From positions 84,393-148,392 of the forward strand of contig JAAEPJ010000141.1 in the NCBI GenBank assembly GCA_024222485.1: a DNA stretch of 64,000 bases. Direction: 5' to 3'. Below, piece after piece: positions 25,701 through 31,427 of the stretch; positions within the stretch are counted from its first letter, which is position 1, and each line of letters begins with the position of its first letter. The notes beneath the pieces are model-generated. The model searched no databases. It was given only the letters and a program-made list of their open reading frames with translations, and was not told the origin of the DNA. Position numbers and translations under genes: made by a program. This stretch comes from a bacterium (GTDB lineage: Bacteria > RUG730 > JAAEPJ01).

Positions 25701-28113
25701 TAGGTTTGGTAATCCTGGAATAACAGTTAGGAATATAGAATATGTAACCAGTGAGCATTTAAAAGTAACCATAAGTATTTCTGATGAGACTTCCATAGGG
25801 ACATCCTCTGTTATTTTAGAAAATGCAATTATGAGCTATTCTACAACAAATGCGGATGTTTTTAATATTACTAGCTCTCCTGTTATTTTTAGTGCGAAGA
25901 ATTCCGATGGTGATAATAAAATTAGGCAGGGAGCGAAAGAACAAGAAATTATTATTTCTGGAGGAAATATTGTTGAAAGTACCAACACCGTTGTTAGTAT
26001 TAGTGGTTTAGGGTTTCAAATTATTGATACGAAGGTAACCGGGGTAAATTCTATCAGAATCACCGTTAATTTTGATAAGACTGCGGCCATAGGCTCAAGA
26101 GATATTACAGTTACGAATCCACTATCTGGAGAGGTTTACCCTTATGGTATAGGTAAAAGTGTTTTAGAGGTTATTCCGGGACCTGAGATAAACAGTATTT
26201 CTCCAAACTTTGCAGCATTATCTGCAGAAGATAAATTAATTACAGTCACAGGAACAGGGTTTTCTTCAGGGATATCTTTAGCAATTATTAATGCTCCTGG
26301 TGTGACTGTTGCAGAACCTATTGATTTTAAAAATGCTCAGCTTTTACAGTTTTTAGTTAGTGTTTCATCGAATGCAGTTTTAGGAAGTTATTATGTAGAG
26401 GTTTATAACCTTGATGGGAGTACTGGAACTTATCCTGAGAAATTTGTCATTCAGTCTCCACCTGTCGTAAGCGCTGTTGGAACTCCTATTCTTGTAAGAG
26501 GAGGCGAGTCTGTGCGGGTTGATGTTTTTGGTCAATATTTTGAAGACGGAGCCACAGTTTACATAGAGGGTATGGAGAATATTGAAACACAATTTATTTC
26601 TACAAATAAGTTAATAGTAACTGGAAATGTAAGTATTGCAGCTAAAGAAGGCCCTACCGATGTTGAAGTAATTAATCCAAACGGTAGCACTGGCATCGGG
26701 GAGAATTTAATAGAGGTTATCGTCTCAGAGCCAATTCTTGGATTAGTGATTGCTTCAAGTACTAAAATTGATTATGAAAAAGATATCCTAGGGACTACAG
26801 TGGTGAGCTCAGTGACAATTTCATATGAGCTATCCCAAACGGTAGAAAGTTTAGAAATACATATTTTAAAAACAACAAATTCATTAACGAGTGAACCTCA
26901 AGTTGTGAGAAGGTGGATTTATAGTAACTTAGCAGCGGGAACACATACATTAGTATGGGATGGTTCAGTAAACCATTTAAGATCTGACACGGGGGTTAAT
27001 GCCTATCGTAAGGAAAATAATCAATATCTTTATAAAGTTATTGCAACAAATGATCAAGGTGAGACTAAAGAAGTTTATGGTAGCGAAGAAATTGTCGTGG
27101 ATGTTGTGCATATTAGTGATCATTATGTTGGCTATACTTTAATTGGAGATGAGCAGGCTAAAGTTGCTCCATATATGTTAAGATACACTTTATCTAAAGA
27201 AGCATATGCTAATATTATTATTAAAAATAGTTCAGGAACAGTTGTGAGGCAATACTTAAGAACGCTTGCTAGTATAGGTGAGAATGTTAAAATCTGGGAT
27301 GGCAGAGATAGTCAGGGGGTAAGAGTTCCTAATGGCATTTATAAAGCTTTAGTGGAGGCTTATGATGACTCTGATCCTGTAGATACAGCCTATAGTAAAG
27401 TCATTAGTATTTCTGTTGATCAGCTTAAAATTGTGGATTTTCAAGTTGCAAGCATCTCAAGCCTTGATGATATGACTAAGATTACGTTTACTCCAACAGA
27501 GACTATGCGAATAGACCTTGTGTTCTATAAACCTGGAACTGCTATCATGGATAATGGAGATGGAACGGTTATTCCTAATAGTAGTGGGCGAGAGGTTAAG
27601 ACTTTTAATTTATTTGTAGAAAAAGGCACTACAATAGAGATCATTTGGGATGGGACTAATGCAAGAGGTGATATGCTGGTAGATGGCTTATATCCATTAT
27701 CTCTTGTTGCTTATGATAATAATGGGTCTTATATGACAACACCAATAGTAAAGGATGTTTCAATTAGTAGAGGTAAGGACTTTGATTCTCGTTTGCGTAT
27801 GTTTGAAGAAAATTTTTATGCTTACCCAAATCCGGTAGAGTATAATAAGTCTAGAGCAATTAAAGTTAATTATGGAATTAATGTTGCGACAGCACTCCAT
27901 TTATATGTATATGATATTATGGGCAATAAAGTTTGGGAAAAGAATTTAGGCATAGTGGAAATTGGTGGTGATAATACCTATATAGACTGGGCACTTGTTA
28001 ATAAGTCTGGGGGGACTGTAGGCAGAGGGATTTATATATTGTATTTAGAAGGGACAGAAATTTCTACTTCTAAGAAGCTTAAGGCTACAAATAAAGTGAT
28101 GGTGATAAAATGA
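13789..28113 (+). CDS. Giant IPT/TIG-repeat surface protein with FlgD-like and C-terminal sorting-like domains
   Basis: A 4,774-residue exported protein. I place the start at ATG 13789, eight bases after AAGAGG, rather than TTG 13783, which is too close to it. A signal peptide ends near 'GLSVHA'. From about residue 30 to 4310 I count roughly 43 Ig-like IPT/TIG units of 85-100 residues, each opening like 'I.P..L.QG......I.G.GF..G'. A Ser/Pro/Thr linker interrupts them near 3865-3880. Three FlgD-type Ig domains follow ('WDGS' 4387, 'WDGRDSQGVRVPNGIY' 4502, 'WDGTNARGDMLVDGLY' 4618). The last ~95 residues ('YPNPVEY...YDIMGNKVW...GRGIYILYL...K') resemble type-A C-terminal sorting domains of type IX secretion cargo. 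The likely role is a long adhesin or cell-surface stalk. Its stop overlaps the PorV-like gene by four bases. Confidence 0.9.
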   Translation: MIGILLKRFSFFLFFILLTVGLSVHASLVDFTINDDFTVVPAEIFQGAGDVTITVVTEGAMAMPDKPSGSEIGGPYFTVEGLRIDGDVICVNPYTLTATFKVDEKQAIGDRTVTVLAGTHSSGQDGIHTSDIAVLKATEVSKLKIVPPPKIFGCHPAETYRQNPKDIEVYGRGFEDKGSSATFFINGIKVSTGKATNSTEFTFSSDLTKVTPSEVGNPHPISILDTSDVEIFADNDLFILHSTPTIHSVNSSLFRGQQSATVDIHGIGFEPTSQVFITTSTDYSFKDSNIKVDAISPATNFIGIRATISVNKSVDLDPSGDRFLWVVNPDVISGHINRSSFPIENFVKEAYIPEVDKQTSTTTVTQGDSVVIYLYITSNTITWFEVGSTIEIPGEGLDPISIAAAADATHMIDGNNDLVNKLAVYLNVSEDAQVGTRVLSVKNPTYGTDASYELTISSSRRVNLGTAELTVDGDFYVGEASTVTITCPTTAAFEEDATVMISNISEEDIITTFISSRTLWCYVSVPTDMMLGQQTITVTNEVSENLSVSKTKFIIIEESPYVTFQIEEVDFSSNTATFYQGKRTTATIICSGNIEEEAVVSFSPGISLVAGSVVKLHELKFMITFSTEVGGIDNDASYEITTDSFILKQVGKNDVEISRNQSLEDIVTAINIEHGWSASIEFGEEVDGRYLFRQAAVDVKNSTDTYISSALWFLMDVAKIDNLGEQYLTINNSSYIDASFSVPVIVAVSEASNPTITSIAYSSTTTDSSVILYKGETREIFIKGIGFQSNSVFSTLNANIIINTETTQVLSSTEALLSITVGNIEDLEDTTYSLTVTNEEFDASFTLQGAIEINTKHVVLDVFPTMLSPGTTEYFKINGTDFNLDNEFYILIDGQEVFTDTTIINADDYIVFITSECNSRVQVSCEVQVGRGVPNGMHDVSLYFVDNQSTATKNGAFKVPLRPEITSIPTTVSQGEMNKEVTILGKNFEAGATVTVGGSGVTPSSFSVTSTNLMTFLCDLTSDAEKTDRQVAVINRSGQFSTGTLKVIAPPIIKEDGVNPSSVMKGTTRYLEITGQNFNKDFDIIFSGTTTYQSEGDTSIEESIHIISVNYTGGTHLSAEVYIGKSVLSGAHDIEVINYEDDSKQNKQSQGIGSGVLKVRTPLSISNDIVTIPAGYEGKFIILTGEGFDKEMEIEFSGALTDIEIPLGKFINSQEYELTLDVDSEANLGERTITLRLGDDSASKKIIEIIQPLAIKEITPENIPIGLRFASMHINAEALDLDITTTTVIFNKGLVDQFPVTGIDPDGQVEIIGGGIENLVIDSDTYNSGFMTLYFSVYSTATAGSRDLLITNQDQENIIEEKSGVTIIEGVEISVFTPSQYQPTSEFTPFKILGSGFDSQYKVGSSTITFTNNDDINFSITHDDDDEIQGTFTWAGSTDTILSNRFIDITVENADGTIGKLEDALYLLEELKIIQELTTPTTIPINAKNYSMTIKGKGFIDGIDVSFDIAGNEELVTINEIEFVDSSEIIINFDTDSSIVPGSSGAIILENPNGSKEDPPLDDFIMFQNLPTIYSIDPGFVRVGGEKDVTITGINFDLIHSTGITISNGLSLLITSPITPTEIQGTIIASQSSYAGDVSIYLSTVAVDNIQSISEGLFEVLPEPTVDEVHPSTLYANKMVQFHIYGEGFDSDIELIIRDIKSGVTTYATLYSSTGDFRRSDTRIIAEELTISQEGTYNIELVNQDGSKIVVSEGLTVYSQVTEANISTVEPQFAVLGEEEKELTIFGANFLDGVKIGFEGGISVTTSNVSYSSATIVINVPNGVIPGVHNLIFSNPNSTPATKTFYVIAQPVVTGITPSTIQQDTTVEVTIVGEKFVKDGGAEGGNINFSITGDDITVLDTDATFVASGHIFGRIYVGKNANVGPHDVIVNNPFSTYGSGGNLLIIEAPVAITTVSPNITSQGEMEADIIVSGTGFEPNLNVDITGMGVSVENIKYVSSEQLVLTIKVVDGAKISNRGIKITNPDKPPVTIPNKLQVLPKVIIERLSPSRIARGISSLEMNIIGSNFHSSSNYITLDEFSFGNGFTISNIVTHSQEHITFDLSVEADAFLSTLELNLETGDGLTVDKSNALEIIDAIDIDNIEPSQITLSSYGVTTATLTMNGIGFISESSMPTIVFSDSISVASRTFESPSILKAYISIPLGSTLGKKDVTITNEDNTFGEGIGLIELTEALKISTASPYSVAKGVINAGITLTGEGFSSNIEVEANDSDVTITHEYISREELMLYVTISTAHVASTAVITVTNPDTSIDTFTLDCLDLPAVTSISPDNVGQGAKTSIILTGFHLEDVTEPGKIVFTNNDINVLAITASSDNSLTLDISVSEAAIPGLLNTYITDSHTLTGISYNVFEIIPSPAVNIISPTTLTPGTTQVVTFIGSGFKDGVTVSFPTVSEDKIFISSYTYTNLQTFSCQIYAVEKILPGLYHMKVTNTDGSMEDVDKEYTILEVPKTPIISYIVPEKLAFGAVNQDIYIYGSNFLDNTLIDFGADEITISTQTILSTQINLQVNVSDSDSSIDGYSSIKITNPIGNKSTTTFTMLELVSVPNIQLMIPSTLTQGTTIEMVELTGSGFIDDGLEITVSNNTGISISNIKVVGRSKITFDVYTTTASVLNNHDITILTANGETQGVGIFDIVPPLSITSADSDQVAAGSQNRDVWIYGTGFDESITRDDIVFGDGGIGIDRLYFIKDTTLRLVLDVDATAVLGDRKITISKDNGDVTSQTGVFEVIPPVTVISITPKEASIGIKDLPITIEGTEFSEGLDISFTNGSGVEATTITVVSESKITAFLTIEDDAEEGSRNLVITNSNGNFGFKEAAFIVEETVKVQSVINADGGAQYFTLDGSTTQVLSIGGKGFKVSSEGIEPEVIFSGLEVLEATNTFVSSSKITSEITLDMTSVNAGDYIDVRVRNYDGTTGIGKSIYYFVDEMLITKVIPDEVPKGAELETITILGEGFVEGLSLEFNELTNTSDLTFDNDDLKVIDDRTIEVDINVDVEMSTGYVTFTVLNPGQGDDYEGIDSTNTLTIIDAPVIHYVYPEKFQQGADNQVMTVIGTSFTNFESIDIAGGIQINSSQIYTSSITVNMSIDGGAGLGSRSVSITAGGNTGQGRDVFEVTTAPVIKEVFPTYLTQGTEDRTVEIRGEGFDSTSDVRICDEDEENALGITILNTSIEGDGKITLTVDISSTTSVIGFYDIKVDNSNGSSGEGLGVIEIVEPPIEPFLQSITPKRLRQGEVDQQVVVQGYNLQNGVRAVFGGGNVHVTSRTYSLDNSQVVLTVTVDDEASLDWRTLTLTNPDNGSASYEDVFEVFTDPSINEEDGIEPSNAILKSTTSTKTVELIINGTALKRETVLEFSHSEISLTTVTYISNSQLKAVLAISSAVSSGLHDIKVINPYGATGFSPRALYISDPIVISSITPNQISSSLEHQELKIWGEGFVGGMDLQFLGSGIQVHDLEYRNENLVVANVTIGVGAEETFRKATLTNPYKITSEDTGVDKLEVLPKPVVKSIHTPEIEQDSETLIHIKGAGFYGSKTQVPSVEFSGNGIEVTSVIYNGSTDLTAYIIIYATATTGERDVTVTFKDASSMEAIGKGVFMVKEILDVVSLSITKIPQGDEERSISVVGTGFEEGIEAQFLKDGVTVVNTRYKSKNELELIVTVGTSADLAIRDLLLTNPETLDKIFEDMLEVVYPISLDSIEPNEIGLGVSEKQVILRGTNFEDQSIVTIKGTGLKYSTVSYNSTTEIILKVEVNEGAVLSKRDITVEAPSGNRGEELEFIEVVNAISVSEVTPRYLIRGTEGSMITLRGSNFEYSPSPSSSPSTATPSTATITGYGVEITSITADSSTELKLFVTVASTATLGSRDLVVKNSDGSVGRSEGVLQVTEELSFSRMEPNNLGLGAESELISVYGTGFISDTNVRFGNPGITVRNIEYVTSEHLKVTISISDETSIGTSSVILENAIMSYSTTNADVFNITSSPVIFSAKNSDGDNKIRQGAKEQEIIISGGNIVESTNTVVSISGLGFQIIDTKVTGVNSIRITVNFDKTAAIGSRDITVTNPLSGEVYPYGIGKSVLEVIPGPEINSISPNFAALSAEDKLITVTGTGFSSGISLAIINAPGVTVAEPIDFKNAQLLQFLVSVSSNAVLGSYYVEVYNLDGSTGTYPEKFVIQSPPVVSAVGTPILVRGGESVRVDVFGQYFEDGATVYIEGMENIETQFISTNKLIVTGNVSIAAKEGPTDVEVINPNGSTGIGENLIEVIVSEPILGLVIASSTKIDYEKDILGTTVVSSVTISYELSQTVESLEIHILKTTNSLTSEPQVVRRWIYSNLAAGTHTLVWDGSVNHLRSDTGVNAYRKENNQYLYKVIATNDQGETKEVYGSEEIVVDVVHISDHYVGYTLIGDEQAKVAPYMLRYTLSKEAYANIIIKNSSGTVVRQYLRTLASIGENVKIWDGRDSQGVRVPNGIYKALVEAYDDSDPVDTAYSKVISISVDQLKIVDFQVASISSLDDMTKITFTPTETMRIDLVFYKPGTAIMDNGDGTVIPNSSGREVKTFNLFVEKGTTIEIIWDGTNARGDMLVDGLYPLSLVAYDNNGSYMTTPIVKDVSISRGKDFDSRLRMFEENFYAYPNPVEYNKSRAIKVNYGINVATALHLYVYDIMGNKVWEKNLGIVEIGGDNTYIDWALVNKSGGTVGRGIYILYLEGTEISTSKKLKATNKVMVIK

Positions 28114-29072
28114 TAAAAAAAATAACATTACTTTTCATGTTTACAATATTTTTTCATGTCATAGTTTTTGCGAGTGGCGATGATAATACTGGTGCATCAG
28201 ATTTCCAATTTTTAAAGATGGATGTCACAGCGCGTAGTTTGGCATTAGGTGGTGCTTTTGGTGCAGTTAGTGATGATCTTTCGGCTATAAGATATAACCC
28301 TGCAGGATTAAGGTTTCTAGTTAGACCAGAGATTTCTGCAACACATGTGGTTTGGATAGAAGACTTTAGATCTGAATATTTAGGGTATGCAAGACCGATT
28401 GGGACAAATAAGGCTATAGGTTTCAGTCTTTTTCATATTGGTCTTGGCGAGGATCTGCTTGGTCGTGATGAGGATGGTTTTGTTACAGGTAACTTAAAGT
28501 TTAGTCAGTCAGTATTTTTAATTTCAGGGGCGACAAAGTTGGATCGATATGATAATTATCTTCTTGGTGCTAACTTGAAATATGCGAAAGAAGTATTAGA
28601 TTATAGTGAAAAAGTTGCTATGGCAATGGATATGGGGCTTTTGATTAGAATATATCGTAATGTGCTATTAGGGACAACTATTCGTAATGTTGGGATTGGG
28701 GTAAGCAATTTACCTGTTGAGCAAAGAATTGCCTTAAGTATTGTCAGGCGTAAAGTTGGATTTAGCCTTGATGCGTATAAATTTAGCGATACAGGCGTTA
28801 GATATGCATTTGGTATGGAATACTTAATTAAAGATTTTTTTGCTGCAAGGTTAGGATATAATACCTCTTTGCGTTCCTTAGGTGATTTATTAGAATATGA
28901 AAGTATGAGTAGTTTTTCAGAATATTCAGTTTCTGGATTATCAATAGGGTTTGGTTTATTAAGCAATCCAATAGGTTTTATGGGGGGTAATGAATTAAAG
29001 TTTGATTATGCTATTGTTAATTATGGTAAGTTTGGATTTACGCATATTTTTACTCTTTCAATGGAGCTTTAA
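28110..29072 (+). CDS. PorV/PorQ (UPF0164) family outer-membrane protein
   Basis: A 320-residue outer-membrane beta-barrel protein. The signal peptide ends around 'VIVFA'. The mature N-terminus has the family hallmark 'FLKMDVTARSLALGGAFGAVSDDLSAIRYNPAGL', followed by alternating barrel strands to the final 'FGFTHIFTLSMEL' with its terminal aromatic/hydrophobic pattern. PorV is the shuttle protein of type IX secretion in Bacteroidota, but related proteins are widespread in phyla without a proven system. ATG overlaps the giant protein's TGA (ATGA), implying translational coupling and a functional link, for example export or anchoring of that protein. Confidence 0.87.
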   Translation: MIKKITLLFMFTIFFHVIVFASGDDNTGASDFQFLKMDVTARSLALGGAFGAVSDDLSAIRYNPAGLRFLVRPEISATHVVWIEDFRSEYLGYARPIGTNKAIGFSLFHIGLGEDLLGRDEDGFVTGNLKFSQSVFLISGATKLDRYDNYLLGANLKYAKEVLDYSEKVAMAMDMGLLIRIYRNVLLGTTIRNVGIGVSNLPVEQRIALSIVRRKVGFSLDAYKFSDTGVRYAFGMEYLIKDFFAARLGYNTSLRSLGDLLEYESMSSFSEYSVSGLSIGFGLLSNPIGFMGGNELKFDYAIVNYGKFGFTHIFTLSMEL

Positions 29073-29074
29073 AT

Positions 29075-29230
29075 ATGGGTTTACGCAAAAAAGCGCAAGC
29101 AATGGTTGAGTATATTTTAATAGTTGCTTTTACATCAATTGCATTTGTTTCAGTTTCGCCGTTGCTGGATAATGCAGTAAAAGCATTTTTTAGGTTAGTC
29201 GGTGAATTATGGGGGAATAGAGCCCCATAA
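29075..29230 (+). CDS. Flp-type pilin-like small protein (first of two)
   Basis: A 51-residue product. Its N-terminus 'MGLRKKA/QAMVEYILIVAF' has a short basic leader, a plausible prepilin cleavage after Ala7, Glu at mature position 5 followed by Tyr, and a hydrophobic helix: the signature of class IVb (Flp/TadE-type) prepilins. It starts three bases after the PorV-like stop codon, so coupled translation is likely. It differs from its neighbour in having Ala rather than Gly before the cleavage site and a longer tail with aromatic residues, so it may be a minor pilin. Confidence 0.75.
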   Translation: MGLRKKAQAMVEYILIVAFTSIAFVSVSPLLDNAVKAFFRLVGELWGNRAP

Positions 29231-29262
29231 TAATAACATTAATATTAGGAGGAATCTTAAAA

Positions 29263-29409
29263 GTGTTAAGAAGAAAAAAAGGTCAGGGAATGACAGAGTA
29301 TATTTTAATTGTGGCATTAATTGCTTTAGTTGCCGTTGCATCTATTCAGCTTTTTGGTGAAAAGATTAAGGAGCGATTTTCAACATTAGCAGATACTATT
29401 TCGGGATAA
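29263..29409 (+). CDS. Flp-type major pilin-like small protein (second)
   Basis: A 48-residue product starting at GTG 29263, with a strong AGGAGG (29247-29252) ten bases upstream. 'MLRRKKG/QGMTEYILIVALIALVAV' shows a basic leader, cleavage after Gly, Glu5-Tyr6 and an uninterrupted hydrophobic helix, exactly as in Flp pilins. The strong ribosome-binding site and canonical Gly suggest that this is the major subunit of the Tad pilus encoded by the following genes. Confidence 0.82.
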   Translation: MLRRKKGQGMTEYILIVALIALVAVASIQLFGEKIKERFSTLADTISG

Positions 29410-29413
29410 AAGG

Positions 29414-29815
29414 ATGAGAGAGAAAAAAGCTCAGGCTTTTGTAGAGTTTATTTTAATCTCAATACCTTTTTTTATTGTATTAATGGGTGTGTTTCAGTTT
29501 GCACATATTGCTGTTGTGAAAATTATTATTAATCATGCAGCTTTTACAACAGCAAGGGTCGCTTCTGTGCATGAAAGGTATGATATGCTTTTTCAAGCAG
29601 TCGCGGAGGTTATTCCTTTTAAGGATAAAGAGAATATAAATATTGATGTTATTAGCCAGCAAAATAATGAGGAGATTAAAGTTATTTTAACCTATAACAT
29701 GGCTTTGATTTTCCCCTTTGCTAATAAATTAATTAAGGAAGTAAAAGGTTTATCTGGATATAATTTACCTATTACTTCAGAGTGTTCTTTGCCAAAAGAG
29801 AATTTTATTTCATAG
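29414..29815 (+). CDS. TadE-like pseudopilin
   Basis: A 133-residue protein with a pilin-like leader 'MREKKA/QAFVEFILISIPFFIVLMGVFQ': a Glu5-Phe6 mature start and a single N-terminal transmembrane helix, followed by a small periplasmic domain. This matches TadE/TadG-like minor pseudopilins of Tad systems. It begins five bases after the Flp pilin stop with only a weak AAAGG. The downstream CpaB gene begins shortly after. Confidence 0.82.
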   Translation: MREKKAQAFVEFILISIPFFIVLMGVFQFAHIAVVKIIINHAAFTTARVASVHERYDMLFQAVAEVIPFKDKENINIDVISQQNNEEIKVILTYNMALIFPFANKLIKEVKGLSGYNLPITSECSLPKENFIS

Positions 29816-29853
29816 AAGATATGAGTGCTTCTACTATAAAAGGAGAGATGGTC

Positions 29854-30618
29854 TTGGAATCTAAAAAGATCTTAATTTTATCTATAATTGTTGGTATTAT
29901 TGGAATGTTTTTTTCTTATTACTACTTAAAACAGAAAGAAGCAGAGTTATTAAGGGGGATGAATTTGCGAGCAGTTTTAGTTGCTTCTAAGGATATTCCA
30001 CCAAAAACAAAGCTGGATGCTTCGTTATTTAAAATAGAGCAAGTGCCTGAAAGATATATGGAACCAAAAGCCGTGCCGATTAATACGCAAGATGATCTTA
30101 AAAAAGTAGTAGGAATGATCAACCTTGTTCCCTTTTCTGCTGGACAACAAATTGTAACATCGGATATTGTCCCTCCGAGTGAGGAAACAGGCTTGTCTGT
30201 GGCAGTCCCTCCTAATATGCGTGCGATAGTTGTTAAAATTAATAATATTGATGTGATAGATTTGGTAAAGCCGCATGATCGCGTTGATGTTTTGACAACT
30301 TTTTCTGCGAAACATAAGACAAAAGGTAATGTGAAAGTTACAGTAACTGTTTTGCAAGATATTTTAGTTTTGGGAGTTTCTAAAAATTTAGGTGAAGTGG
30401 AGGAAGATCCTTACAGTCTCAAAAAGAAGAAAAAATTTAAAAAGAAAGAAAATAAGACTTTGCCGCTGATGACAGTAAGTCTTTCAGTTACTCCAGACCA
30501 GGCACAAATGTTGGCTCTTGCACAAATTCAAGGTGATATCGTTCTTTCAATTAGAGGTAATAATGATCATGGACAGAATAATTTATTGCCAATAGATTCT
30601 AGTGTGTTTTTAAGATAA
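29854..30618 (+). CDS. cpaB: Tad pilus assembly protein CpaB (RcpC)
   Basis: CpaB/RcpC is a periplasmic, membrane-anchored component that works with the secretin in Tad pilus assembly. One N-terminal transmembrane helix ('ILILSIIVGIIGMFFSYYYL') is followed by an SAF domain ('LRAVLVASKDIPPKTKLDASLF') and the RcpC domain with 'PPNMRAIVVKINNI...VKPHDRVDVLTTF'. A lysine-rich segment lies near residue 190. I prefer TTG 29854, eight bases after AGGAG (29841-29845). ATG 29848 is too close to that site, and the frame is open back to GTG 29782, which would overlap tadE. Confidence 0.87.
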   Translation: MESKKILILSIIVGIIGMFFSYYYLKQKEAELLRGMNLRAVLVASKDIPPKTKLDASLFKIEQVPERYMEPKAVPINTQDDLKKVVGMINLVPFSAGQQIVTSDIVPPSEETGLSVAVPPNMRAIVVKINNIDVIDLVKPHDRVDVLTTFSAKHKTKGNVKVTVTVLQDILVLGVSKNLGEVEEDPYSLKKKKKFKKKENKTLPLMTVSLSVTPDQAQMLALAQIQGDIVLSIRGNNDHGQNNLLPIDSSVFLR

Positions 30619-30629
30619 GGTGGGAAGTC

Positions 30630-31412
30630 ATGAGAAAAAAACAGGTTTTATTTTTCCTGATATCTTTAGCATTAAGTGCTAAAATTTTTGCAGCGGCTAT
30701 GGTTGAAGTTAGTGTTGATATTATTGAAATCAAACAAACGAATCAAGATATTCATGGTGTTACTTGGAACGAAAGTATTAATTTTGAGGAAGGGTTAGGG
30801 AACTCTGCTTATTTTAATTTTGCTAATGCTACTGCGGATGATGGTCAGGCTAGAGGAACTGCTTCTAATTTTTCCATAGGGTCTTTTGAAAGGTTTTCTC
30901 CTTTAGCAGCAGCACTTCGTTTAATGATTACTAATAATAAAGCACGAATTCTTGCTAACCCAAAACTTGCGACAGAAGCAGGCTCACAAGCATCATTTGT
31001 CGTTGGTGGTGAGATTCCTGTCCCTGTTGTTTCACCTCAGGGAACGAGTATAGAGTGGAAGACTTATGGCATTAATTTGCAGATTAGACCCAATGTGATA
31101 GCAAAGAAGAAAGTTTCTGCAATGATTCAGATTTCTGTAAGTGATTTAGATTATGCCAACTCAGTTAAACTTGAGGGGTACGATGTTCCGGGACTTTTAA
31201 ATCGTAGTGCTAATTCTAAGGTTACTGTTAAAGATGGTGGGACAGTTGTTATTGCTGGTCTTAAGCAAGCAAGGAAAGAAAAAACGTCTCAACGCGTTCC
31301 ATTTATAAGCAAGATACCAGTAATTGGTTGGTTTTTTCAAGGATCTTCTCAGACCGATTCTGATACATCAATGGTTGTCTTTGTGACTTTTAAAATTATT
31401 AATGATAAATAA
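30630..31412 (+). CDS. cpaC: Minimal secretin (CpaC/RcpA-like)
   Basis: The outer-membrane channel of the Tad system. After a signal peptide ('LISLALSAKIFAAA') the protein goes almost straight into the secretin core: 'VEVSVDIIEIKQ', 'LRLMITNNKARILANPKLATEAGSQASFVVGGEIPVP', 'YGINLQIRPNV', and the C-terminal signature 'VVIAGLKQ...VPFISKIPVIGWFFQG...VVFVTFKI'. At 260 residues it lacks the N-terminal secretin N0/BON domains of usual CpaC (400-500 residues). No frame for those domains lies upstream, since cpaB ends 11 bases before. A separate pilotin or N-domain protein could substitute. Confidence 0.87.
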   Translation: MRKKQVLFFLISLALSAKIFAAAMVEVSVDIIEIKQTNQDIHGVTWNESINFEEGLGNSAYFNFANATADDGQARGTASNFSIGSFERFSPLAAALRLMITNNKARILANPKLATEAGSQASFVVGGEIPVPVVSPQGTSIEWKTYGINLQIRPNVIAKKKVSAMIQISVSDLDYANSVKLEGYDVPGLLNRSANSKVTVKDGGTVVIAGLKQARKEKTSQRVPFISKIPVIGWFFQGSSQTDSDTSMVVFVTFKIINDK

Positions 31413-31427
31413 GGATAATTCGTATTG

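Noticed and set aside
13789-28113. Tandem DNA repeat array or CRISPR
   Set aside because: The periodicity is at protein-fold level. The DNA units are too diverged and long to be CRISPR repeats, and no regularly spaced identical short repeats were seen anywhere in the window.
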